From Allopusillimonas lactea (GTDB taxonomy: Bacteria; Pseudomonadota; Gammaproteobacteria; Burkholderiales; Burkholderiaceae_B), in assembly GCF_021653995.1 (NCBI RefSeq), contig NZ_JAJJOZ010000003.1, positions 62,001-126,000 on the forward strand: 64,000 nt of DNA. Reading direction: 5' to 3'. A program made the position numbers and the translations under genes. Positions 25,998-33,837 of this stretch are shown here, piece by piece. Numbering within the stretch: the first letter of the stretch is position 1; each line of letters begins with the position of its first letter. Below the pieces are notes generated by a model. It made no database searches. It was not told the origin of the DNA and saw only the letters and a list, made by a program, of their open reading frames with translations.

Positions 25998-27125
25998 ATG
26001 AAAATCAGGGCCGCCGTAATCAGGGAAATGGGTCTACCCGCTCCTTACGCCAAAAGCCGTCCGTTGGATATCACCGAGGTCGAGCTTGATCCACCAGCGT
26101 TTGGCGAGGTACTGGTCAAGATAAAGGCGGCCGGGCTCTGCCATTCAGACTTATCCGTCATCAACGGCGACCGGCCGCGCGTCATGCCCATGGTATTGGG
26201 ACATGAATCCTCGGCAGAGGTAGTGGAAGTGGGCGTAGGTATCACCGATCTGAAACCGGGCGACCATGTCATCATGGTGTTTGTGCCCAGCTGCGGCTGC
26301 TGCGCGCCCTGTATGCGCGGGCGCCCGGCACTATGCGAGCCCGGCGCGGCCGCCAATACCAAGGGCACGCTGCTGGGCGGTGAGCGCCGCCTGCACGATG
26401 GCAGCGGTTATCTCAATCACCATACCGGCGTTTCGTGTTTTGCCGAGTATGCCGTGGTGTCGCGGCGCTCTTGTGTCAAAGTTGAAACCGGTCTCACGCA
26501 CCGCGAGGCGGCGCTGTTCGGTTGCGCCGTGCTTACCGGCGCCGGCGCAGTGCTCAACCGCGCGCGCATCAAGGCGGGCGATACTGCGGCCATCGTCGGC
26601 TTGGGCGGTGTCGGCCTTAGCGCCTTGATTGCCGCCGTGGCGGCGGGTGCGCGCCGCGTAGTGGCAGTGGACCTCAGCAACGAGAAGCTTGCGCTAGCGC
26701 GCGAGCTGGGCGCCACGCATGTCATCAACCCGCGCAATATCGAAAGCGACGCGGCGCTGGTCGACGCGGCCGGGGGGCGCGTGGACTACGGCTTTGACAT
26801 GGCCGGTGCCGTGCCTGCCTTCACCACTGCCTACACACTGACAGACCGAGGCGGCTCAACCATCACGTCGGGCTTGCCTAATCATAAGATGGGCTTCACG
26901 CTGCCGCTGGCACAAATGGTGGGCGAAGAGCGCGAGATTCGCGGCAGCTACTTGGGCTCGGGTGTTCCGGCCATTGATATCAACCGCTACATCGGGCTTT
27001 ACAAACTCGGCCGCCTGCCGGTCGACAAAATGCTGGGTCAGTCGTTCACGCTCGATCAGGTGAACGAAGGCTTTGATCACCTTGCGTCGGGCAGCAGCCT
27101 GCGCGACGCGATTGTGTTTGATTGA
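25998..27125 (+). CDS. Zinc-dependent alcohol dehydrogenase (MDR family)
   Basis: This 375-residue medium-chain dehydrogenase carries catalytic zinc ligands in GLCHSD and GHESSAEV, four structural-zinc cysteines in PSCGCCAPCMRGRPALC, and the Rossmann motif IVGLGGVGLSALIAAV. The insertion between the structural zinc and the cofactor domain resembles class III-type/aryl-alcohol dehydrogenases. I chose ATG 25998 because ACTGGAGGTTTCAAC precedes it. The open frame upstream adds eight residues. Confidence 0.9.
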   Translation: MKIRAAVIREMGLPAPYAKSRPLDITEVELDPPAFGEVLVKIKAAGLCHSDLSVINGDRPRVMPMVLGHESSAEVVEVGVGITDLKPGDHVIMVFVPSCGCCAPCMRGRPALCEPGAAANTKGTLLGGERRLHDGSGYLNHHTGVSCFAEYAVVSRRSCVKVETGLTHREAALFGCAVLTGAGAVLNRARIKAGDTAAIVGLGGVGLSALIAAVAAGARRVVAVDLSNEKLALARELGATHVINPRNIESDAALVDAAGGRVDYGFDMAGAVPAFTTAYTLTDRGGSTITSGLPNHKMGFTLPLAQMVGEEREIRGSYLGSGVPAIDINRYIGLYKLGRLPVDKMLGQSFTLDQVNEGFDHLASGSSLRDAIVFD

Positions 27126-27246
27126 TAAAGCATTCATTGGCAAGACCAGGCTTCAGGGCGCCGCCCGTTGTAATCAGTGGCACATGCCCTGTCCAGAAGT
27201 GGACCGCTTATTTTTCACCGTTTACCACGGAGAGGGGAGACACCAC

Positions 27247-28548
27247 ATGTTGAACAAAAAACTCGCCACACTTTCACTGACCATCGCTGCTCTACTCGGC
27301 AGTGGCACCGCCAATGCGGCCGAGAAACCGCAGGAACTCAAGCTCGGCATCTCGACATACCTGTCGGGTTCGGCCTCTGTATTCGGCGTACCTGCGCGCG
27401 ATGCGGCGGATATCCTGATTGCCGACCTGAACGCCAAGGGTGGCATTGGGGGCGTCAAGATCAGCCATACCTATATCGATGAAGGTGGCGGCGGTGAAAA
27501 ACTGCTGTCCGAATATCGGCGCCTGTCAGAGGGTGGCACCGATGTGATGCTTTCCGCGATTTCCAGCGGCCACTGCAACATCGTGGCCCCCGTCGCCGAG
27601 GATCTCAAGCAGCTTACCGTGTTGTGGGACTGTGGTACCGAGAAAGTTCTGGAGCAGAAAGAATTGAAGTATGCGGTGCGCACCGGCGCCAATGCCACAA
27701 CCGAAATGATGGCTGCCGTGCTTTACTTGATGAAGCAAAAGCCCGATTTCAAGACGTTGGCCATCGTCAACCAAGACTATGCCTGGGGCCGCGACTCACG
27801 CGAGATCTTCCTGGCCGCGCTCAAGAAGTTCAAGCCGGATGTGAAGGTGGTCGCCGAGATGTTCCCCAAATTTGGTGCCGCGGATTTTTCGACCGAGATC
27901 AGTCGCCTTCAGGCCTTGCGCCCCGATGTGATCCTGTCCACCTCTTGGGGGGGTGATCTGGACAACTTCGTGCGCCAGGCCGCGCAGCGCAACCTGTTCA
28001 AGAACTCCACCTTCGTGCTGCCGCTGGCCGAAAGCTCGCTCGAGCGCCTTGGCAATACCCTGCCTGAAGGGGTGATCGTCGGCGCGCGCGGCGACCACTA
28101 CTTCCTGCATCCCGAAACCGCCAACGATGCCGCGCATCAGGCCTTTGTCAAGAAATTCCACGATAAGACCGGCGCCTATCCCATCTATCCGGTTTATCAC
28201 ATGACGCAGGCGCTATACGGCCTGAAAGCGGGCTACGAAAAAGCAATCAAGGAAAATGGCGGCAACTGGCCCAGCACAGAGCAAGTCGCAGCGGCCATGC
28301 ACGACATCACCTTCAAGGGCTTCGGGCGGGAAATCTCGCTCACCCGCAAAGATGGCCAGGCACTGGAAGCGCAACTGTTCGGCATCACCAAGGCCAGTGA
28401 CAAGTATAAATTCCGCGTGCTCGAGAAAATGGCCATCATCCCCGCCGAACTCATCACGCCGCCCGTAGGTGAAAACTCGCTGGCCTGGATCGACAAAAAC
28501 GTCGGCCCCGACATGCTCAAGAGCGACAAGATCACTACGTTCAAGTAA
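27247..28548 (+). CDS. Liv-type ABC transporter substrate-binding protein (second system)
   Basis: This 433-residue periplasmic receptor has a signal peptide ending GTANAAEKP (about residue 24) and a LivK-type fold: LKLGISTYLSGSASVFGVPARDAADILIADLNAKGGIGG, AISSGHCNIVAPVAEDL, YAWGRDSREIFLAAL. It resembles the receptors of amide, aromatic acid or short-chain alcohol/acid systems more than strict LivK. GGAGAGGGGAGACACCAC precedes the ATG. It is the last gene of the second importer cluster and is followed by a perfect terminator. Confidence 0.9.
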   Translation: MLNKKLATLSLTIAALLGSGTANAAEKPQELKLGISTYLSGSASVFGVPARDAADILIADLNAKGGIGGVKISHTYIDEGGGGEKLLSEYRRLSEGGTDVMLSAISSGHCNIVAPVAEDLKQLTVLWDCGTEKVLEQKELKYAVRTGANATTEMMAAVLYLMKQKPDFKTLAIVNQDYAWGRDSREIFLAALKKFKPDVKVVAEMFPKFGAADFSTEISRLQALRPDVILSTSWGGDLDNFVRQAAQRNLFKNSTFVLPLAESSLERLGNTLPEGVIVGARGDHYFLHPETANDAAHQAFVKKFHDKTGAYPIYPVYHMTQALYGLKAGYEKAIKENGGNWPSTEQVAAAMHDITFKGFGREISLTRKDGQALEAQLFGITKASDKYKFRVLEKMAIIPAELITPPVGENSLAWIDKNVGPDMLKSDKITTFK

Positions 28549-28606
28549 GCAAACAAGCAACAAGACAGGGCGCCCCAGCGCGCCGAATTACCTGTCGAAA
28601 CCTTTA

Positions 28607-28637
28607 CCCCCTGCCTTCACAAGCAGGGGGTTTTTTT
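28607..28637 (+). terminator. Rho-independent terminator of the second importer operon
   Basis: CCCCCTGC (28607-28614) pairs perfectly with GCAGGGGG (28623-28630) around CTTCACAA and is followed by seven T residues (28631-28637). It is 58 bases after the receptor stop. Confidence 0.93.
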
Positions 28638-28797
28638 ACATCATTACGCAATGCCTGCCGCGTTGCCTATTGCGGAAGATATTTGCCGCCAGGTTGATAC
28701 CTTGCCGTACGGTCGCCAATGGCAAGTGCGATATGTAGTCGCTAGCGTCGGTGTAATACCGGCTCGCCCGCAAGGGCGAATGGGGCGGCAACAGCAT

Positions 28798-29694
28798 CTA
28801 CCCCAGCACCTCCCAAATCACTCGCACTATCGTCTTGGGGTTGCGGCGCGCGCGATACAGGCGGATTTCCATGTCGATGTCGGATGACGCAGTATCGGCG
28901 CGTACGAGCGTGCCATTTTCGAGATCGCCTCGCACCAGCGATAGCGGTAGCCAGGCCAGGCCGGCGCCTTCGCGGGCCATGGCGTGGATGGCTTCGGCCA
29001 AGTCTGATTCGTACACTGCGTCGAGCCGCTCGCTGGGGCAGATGGCGTGCAGGCGGCTGCGCAGGATGCGTCCCAGTGACATGACGGGGGCGAAGTCCAG
29101 GAAGGGCACGGCGGCGTCGTGGGCGCCGCGTGGCACGCGGTAGCGGGGATGAGCGCCTGGCAGCGGGGCGCTCACGGCCACTAGTTTGTCGCGGCCCACG
29201 CGCAGGTAGGCGTAGTCGCGCGTGTCCACCTTTTCAGGCAGGGCTTCGTGCGCATGGCACAGCAGAAGATCGGCGCGTCCGTCCATCAGCATGTCGATGC
29301 CATATTGAAGGCTGGTAGTGGTGACCTGGGCCTGGAAAGTGGGCATGGCTTTGCGCACACGGGTAAGCAGCGGCGGCAATACAGAGTGCGACAGCGTGCG
29401 GCCCGAGGCAAAGTGCACCTTGCGCACGCGCTCGTGCGCGGGTTCGTGCAGCGCGGCGCGCGTGTCGCGCAGGATATCCAGTATCTCGGTAGCGGATGCC
29501 AGAAATGCGCGGCCCGCGGCGTTCAGGGCCACGCCCTGTGGCCCTCGATCCAGCAGGGGCACACCGGCCCATTCTTCCAGTGCTCGTATGCGTCGCCCGA
29601 ACGCCGGGTGCGTTACGTTGCGCGCCTGCGCGGCGTGAAACAGCGAAGGCGAGTTCGCCAACGCCACGAAGTCGTCCAGCCATTTAACTTGCAT
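28798..29694 (-). CDS. LysR-family transcriptional regulator
   Basis: This 298-residue regulator has an N-terminal helix-turn-helix (LDDFVALANSPSLFHAAQARNVTHPAFGRRIRALEEWAGVPLLDRG, residues 6-52) followed by a linker helix and a two-lobed effector domain. It is transcribed away from the alpha/beta hydrolase and Bug receptor genes across a 400-base region that holds a LysR-type box. It probably controls that operon in response to the receptor's ligand or the hydrolase product. Confidence 0.9.
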   Translation of the reverse strand: MQVKWLDDFVALANSPSLFHAAQARNVTHPAFGRRIRALEEWAGVPLLDRGPQGVALNAAGRAFLASATEILDILRDTRAALHEPAHERVRKVHFASGRTLSHSVLPPLLTRVRKAMPTFQAQVTTTSLQYGIDMLMDGRADLLLCHAHEALPEKVDTRDYAYLRVGRDKLVAVSAPLPGAHPRYRVPRGAHDAAVPFLDFAPVMSLGRILRSRLHAICPSERLDAVYESDLAEAIHAMAREGAGLAWLPLSLVRGDLENGTLVRADTASSDIDMEIRLYRARRNPKTIVRVIWEVLG

Positions 29695-30094
29695 GATGAG
29701 CGTGAATGATTGTGGGGGATTGACGATGGTTGTTGGGAGGATTCATGGCGTCTTTGGGGCCTGCCGGATCGTTGGGGTGTATCGCGCTTGCGAAAATTAC
29801 CGGGTTGTTGGGGCAGGAGGGCAGAGAAGAAAAAGGTGAAGTGCCGAGCTTGTCATTGTGCCATTTTGGCACAGCCAGGGTGTAAAAAGCACAGTCGCCA
29901 CGCATCGACGCATTAGCATGTTGATACATTTTGTTCGCCCGCGAATCGTTCATCGTGAGGCAAATCACCAGGGCCATCACCGCCATATGAGGTTCCCAGT
30001 GGCAACTGCCGCCACAGCCAAAACAGTGGCGGCAGCTATTACAGCAACAGCAGCTATTACAGCGATAACAGACATCACAGCGCCTTTACTCGAA
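29695..30094. other. 400-base divergent regulatory region
   Basis: No gene is convincingly present. It contains a LysR-type inverted repeat at 29857 and a low-complexity stretch near 30010-30080 rich in GCAGCTATTACAGC-like units. The latter can be read in frame with the hydrolase, but the resulting peptide is not family-like. Confidence 0.55.
29857..29873. promoter_or_regulatory. LysR-type operator (T-N11-A inverted repeat)
   Basis: TGTGCCA-TTT-TGGCACA is a perfect inverted repeat with seven-base arms. It contains the T-N11-A core TGCCATTTTGGCA. It lies between a LysR gene and its divergent neighbour, where such boxes are expected. Confidence 0.65.
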
Positions 30095-31171
30095 ATGCCC
30101 CCGGAAACCATCACGCTCCGCAGTGTCAAAAGCTTTTACGTCGGCGGAACAGATCTCACGCTAAGCGGCTTGCCTGTGCAAAAACGGCAGATCATCCCTG
30201 CGGCGCAGGCGCGCGAAGTAGACATGAACGGCAGTTACGTCGTGGGTCAGCTTTACGTGCAGGAATACCGGTTGGCAAACCCCCGCTATCCCTATCCCAT
30301 CCTGCTTTGGCACGGCGGCGGCATGTGCGGCAGTCAATGGGAGGCGACCCCCGACGGCCGCGATGGCTGGCTGTGGCATTTTCTGCAGATGGGTTTCGAC
30401 GTGCTGGTGTCCGATGGCCCCGAACGCGGCCGCTCGCCCTGGCTGATACCGCCGCAGGGCGCCGTGTGGGCGCCTGTCCACACGCAGGCCGACGCTTCCG
30501 CGAGCATGCCGCCTACCGAGATGCCATCCACCGGGACGCCACGTGCCAAGATGCCGCCCGCCAAGATGCCTGTCGTCACACTCACTGACCTGCCTGTGTA
30601 CCGCAGTCGCCAGGAAGCGTGGTCACTGTTTCGGATCGGCGCGCCGGAGCAATATGCGGACGATCCGCGCGCCGGCGTACCTTATGCCGGCCAGCAGTTC
30701 CCCGTGGGCGCTTTCGACGCGTTCGCCAGTCAGTTTGTGCCGCGCTGGCTCGGCCGCGCCGACATGGAGCAGCACGCCTACGAGGCGCTGGTGCGCAAGG
30801 TCGGCCCGTGCATTGTCATCGGCCACAGCCAGGGCGGCGGCTACGCTCTGCGCGTGGCTCAGGCCTGCCCGGCCCAGGTTCGCGCCGTCGTGGCGCTGGA
30901 GCCTACCGGCATGCCAGAAACTGTCGACTACGCCTACGCGCCACATCTGGCTATATGGGGCGACCACCTCGCGCAGAGCCCCGTCTGGACGGGTTATCGC
31001 AATGACGCGCAGGTTTTCTGGGCCCGTCTGGCGCGGCACGCGCCAGCGTCGCAGATCGACCTGCCCGAACAAGGAATTCGTGGGAACTCCCACTTCATGA
31101 TGCTCGACCGCAACAGCCGCGATATTGCCCGCCTGGTCGGCGAGTGGCTGCAACGCAGCATCCAGGACTGA
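30095..31171 (+). CDS. Alpha/beta hydrolase (esterase-like)
   Basis: This protein of about 358 residues is an alpha/beta hydrolase: oxyanion-hole region LLWHGGGMCGSQWE, nucleophile elbow GHSQGGG (serine about residue 244) and a late histidine in GNSHFMMLDR. The start is uncertain. ATG 30095 begins the family-typical MPPETITLRSVKSFYVGG but has no good ribosome binding site, and the frame is open for 79 codons further upstream through an alanine/threonine repeat. A proline-rich insertion (about residues 140-165, PPTEMPSTGTPRAKMPPAKM) interrupts the cap region. It is 23 bases upstream of a Bug receptor gene and may release the carboxylate that receptor binds. Confidence 0.82.
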   Translation: MPPETITLRSVKSFYVGGTDLTLSGLPVQKRQIIPAAQAREVDMNGSYVVGQLYVQEYRLANPRYPYPILLWHGGGMCGSQWEATPDGRDGWLWHFLQMGFDVLVSDGPERGRSPWLIPPQGAVWAPVHTQADASASMPPTEMPSTGTPRAKMPPAKMPVVTLTDLPVYRSRQEAWSLFRIGAPEQYADDPRAGVPYAGQQFPVGAFDAFASQFVPRWLGRADMEQHAYEALVRKVGPCIVIGHSQGGGYALRVAQACPAQVRAVVALEPTGMPETVDYAYAPHLAIWGDHLAQSPVWTGYRNDAQVFWARLARHAPASQIDLPEQGIRGNSHFMMLDRNSRDIARLVGEWLQRSIQD

Positions 31172-31194
31172 CGCACAACCACCAAGGAGATCAC

Positions 31195-32175
31195 ATGCTG
31201 TCCAAAACCCTTTCCACGCTGATGCTGGGCTGCCTGGGCGCCTTGAGCCTTGCCGCGCCGGGCTCCGCCGCCGCGGCCTATCCCGAGAAACCCATCCGCA
31301 TGATTGTGCCGTTCGCCCCGGGCGGTACGGCCGACATCATCGGCCGCCTGTTCGCCGACCGCCTCGGCGCAGCGCTGGGCCAGAGCGTGATCGTCGAGAA
31401 CAAGGCTGGCGCCGGCGGTTCTATCGGCACGCGCTTCGTCGCCGATGCCGCGCCCGATGGCTACACGTTGCTGTTGGCCTCGTCCAGCACCCATGGCTCC
31501 AACGCGGCGGTTTACAAAAAGCTACCCTATGACCCCGTGGTGGATTTCACGCCGATTACCTTGATCGAGACCATTCCCGGCGTGTTGAGCGTTACCAAGA
31601 GCTTTCCCGCCGACGATATGGCCGGCCTGATCAAGGAATTGCAAGCCAAGCCCGAAGCCTACACCTACGCCTCCTCCGGTGCGGGTGGCCTGGGCAACCT
31701 CGCTATGGAACTGTTCAAGTCCATCGCCGGTGTTAACGTGCTGCACATTCCATATAAGGGCGCGGGCCCCGCGTTCACCGACGTGATCAGCGGCGAAGTC
31801 GTCATGATCTGGGAACCCATCGCGGCCGAACTGCCCTTCATCCGCAATGGCCAGCTAAAGCCCATTGCCATCGCGGCCGAAGCGCGCTCCAGCGAACTGC
31901 CCAACGTGCCTACCTTCAAGGAAGCCGGCATCGCCAACTACAACGCCCAGGCGTGGAACGGTTTGCTTGCACCTAAAAGCCTGCCCGCGGATGTCCAGGC
32001 CAAACTGCATGATGCGTCAGTGAAGGCGCTGAAAGACCCTGCCATGGTGGAAAAACTCGCCCAACTAGGCGGCACCGTCGTTGCAAACACCCCCGACGAA
32101 TTCCGCAAGGTCATCGTCAGCGACATCGCCAAGTGGAAGAAAGTCGCAGCCGAATCCAACATCAACTTGGATTGA
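31195..32175 (+). CDS. Bug-family (TctC-like) periplasmic substrate-binding protein
   Basis: This 326-residue receptor has a signal peptide (LSTLMLGCLGALSLAAPGSAAAAYP) and the Bug opening YPEKPIRMIVPFAPGGTADIIGRLFADRL, then ENKAGAGGSIGTRFVADAAPDGYTLLLAS and LHIPYKGAGPAFTDVISGEV. ACCAAGGAGATCAC precedes the ATG. It is co-directional with the hydrolase and likely in its operon. No TctA/TctB genes are nearby. Confidence 0.92.
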   Translation: MLSKTLSTLMLGCLGALSLAAPGSAAAAYPEKPIRMIVPFAPGGTADIIGRLFADRLGAALGQSVIVENKAGAGGSIGTRFVADAAPDGYTLLLASSSTHGSNAAVYKKLPYDPVVDFTPITLIETIPGVLSVTKSFPADDMAGLIKELQAKPEAYTYASSGAGGLGNLAMELFKSIAGVNVLHIPYKGAGPAFTDVISGEVVMIWEPIAAELPFIRNGQLKPIAIAAEARSSELPNVPTFKEAGIANYNAQAWNGLLAPKSLPADVQAKLHDASVKALKDPAMVEKLAQLGGTVVANTPDEFRKVIVSDIAKWKKVAAESNINLD

Positions 32176-32206
32176 TAGGCGCGGCAGCGTCACCAAAGTA
32201 CGCAGC

Positions 32207-32245
32207 AAAAAAAGCGGCGGCCCGCTCACAGAGCGGCCGCCGCTT
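32207..32245 (-). terminator. Hairpin terminator, T-run oriented for the minus strand
   Basis: AAGCGGCGGCCCGCTC (32212-32227) pairs with GAGCGGCCGCCGCTT (32231-32245), with one bulged base, around the loop ACA. Seven A residues at 32207-32213 become a T-run when read on the minus strand. It therefore terminates the thiolase transcript, and the stem may also serve the plus-strand receptor gene. Confidence 0.75.
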
Positions 32246-32381
32246 CGTCATTGGAGCATAACGCGGGGATTGAAGACGCATGTGAAATCATGCAGACTAT
32301 TGCGCAGCTCACGCAAGGTGAGACACATACGCCATTGCGCCACGGCCCACGCTTTGGCCGTGGCGCAACGAACTGTAGCGA

Positions 32382-33698
32382 TTAAACCCGCTCGAAAATC
32401 CCCGCTGCGCCCATGCCGGTGCCTACGCACATGGTCAGCATGCCGTAGTCGAGCATGCGGCGGCGGATGCCGTGGATGACGGTGGCGGCGCGGATGGCGC
32501 CGGTGGCGCCCAAGGGGTGGCCCAGGGCGATGGCGCCACCCAAGGGGTTGACGCGGTCGGGGTCCAGGCCCAGGTCGCGGATCACGGCCAGAGATTGGGC
32601 GGCGAACGCTTCGTTAAGCTCTATCCAGCCCATTTGGTCCAGCTTCAGGCCGGCGTGCTTCAGGGCTGCCGGGATGGCTTCTTTGGGGCCGATGCCCATG
32701 ATCTCGGGCGGTACGCCGCGCACCGAAAACGACACGAACCGCGCCAGGGGCGTCAGGTTGTGGGCCTTCAGCGCGCGCTCGGACACCACCAGCAGCGCAC
32801 CCGCGCCGTCCGACGTCTGCGAACTATTGCCCGCCGTCACGCTGCCCCGCGCCGCAAACACCGGCCGCAGCTTGGCCAGCGCTTCCAGGCTGGTATCGGG
32901 GCGCGGCCCCTCGTCCAGCGTTACAACGCGGCGGGTTTCAGTGACCAAGCCGTCATGGCCTGAGGAAGCGCCAGCCGCGCGGCTCGCACGCGTCGTGCGG
33001 CCATCCCGCGAAGCCGATTGTTCAGTAGCGTTTTGCGCGGCGCCGGCGCTGGAACCGCCACCGGCATCAGACGCCGCCAGATTCGGCGTGCGCCGCACCA
33101 CCTCCACGGGCAGGATCTCGTCCGAGAACTCCCCGGCCTGCTGCCCCGCCAGGGCCCGCTGGTGCGAGCGCAGGGCGAAGGCATCCTGGTCTTCGCGCGA
33201 CACCTTCCAGCGCCGCGCCACCTCTTCGGCGGTCAACCCCATGCCGTAGGCAATGCCCAGGTTTTCATCGTGCTCGAACAAAGCAGGACTGAAGCTGGTA
33301 TTGATGCCCATCGTCGGCACCAGGCTCATTGACTCCACGCCCCCGGCGAGAATCACGTCGGCCTCGCCCACACGGATGCGATCGGCCGCCATGGCAATCG
33401 CCGTCAGGCCCGAGGCGCAAAAGCGGTTTACCGTCACGCCCGCCACCGACGCGGGCAGGCCGCCCAGCAACACCCCCATGCGGGCCACATTCAGCCCCTG
33501 CGGGCCTTCAGGAATGGCGCAGCCGATGATGGCGTCTTCGATCGCGGCGGGGTCCAGCCCCGGCGCCTGTGCCAGCAGGCCGCGTATCACCGTGGCCAGC
33601 AAGTCGTCTGGCCGCGTATGCGAAAAGAAACCGCGGGGCGCCTTGCCGATGGGGCTGCGCGTGGCGGCGACGATATATGCCTGTTGAAGAGCGCTCAT
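32382..33698 (-). CDS. Acetyl-CoA acyltransferase (thiolase) with an atypical insertion
   Basis: This 438-residue thiolase catalyses the last step of beta-oxidation. The acyl-cysteine is in VNRFCASGLTAIAM (Cys94), the active-site histidine in ALGHPLGATGAI and the second cysteine in MCVGTGMGAAGIFE. Thiolases of this group are usually near 400 residues. Here about 40 residues of low-complexity, serine/alanine-rich sequence (about residues 215-255, ASDAGGGSSAGAAQNATEQS onward) lie between EVVRRTPNL and LVTETRRVVTLDEGPR. It lies 139 bases downstream of the hydroxyacyl-CoA dehydrogenase gene, and the two complete a beta-oxidation pair. Confidence 0.93.
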   Translation of the reverse strand: MSALQQAYIVAATRSPIGKAPRGFFSHTRPDDLLATVIRGLLAQAPGLDPAAIEDAIIGCAIPEGPQGLNVARMGVLLGGLPASVAGVTVNRFCASGLTAIAMAADRIRVGEADVILAGGVESMSLVPTMGINTSFSPALFEHDENLGIAYGMGLTAEEVARRWKVSREDQDAFALRSHQRALAGQQAGEFSDEILPVEVVRRTPNLAASDAGGGSSAGAAQNATEQSASRDGRTTRASRAAGASSGHDGLVTETRRVVTLDEGPRPDTSLEALAKLRPVFAARGSVTAGNSSQTSDGAGALLVVSERALKAHNLTPLARFVSFSVRGVPPEIMGIGPKEAIPAALKHAGLKLDQMGWIELNEAFAAQSLAVIRDLGLDPDRVNPLGGAIALGHPLGATGAIRAATVIHGIRRRMLDYGMLTMCVGTGMGAAGIFERV

Positions 33699-33837
33699 GG
33701 TTCAATCCTTTCGCGGGCAACGCCCGCTGCGTTTCGATACTGATGAATGCATCGCAATAACCATCGTGGACCAAGGTTCGGTAGATAAGTAAACGCAGTA
33801 CGCCAGGCAGCCTGCCTGCCAGCCCCAGCACGGCAAC

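Noticed and set aside
28764..28779. Hairpin TCGCCC-GCAA-GGGCGA, a possible REP or terminator
   Set aside because: The stem is only six pairs without a T-run and no second copy was seen in the window, so no specific role can be supported.
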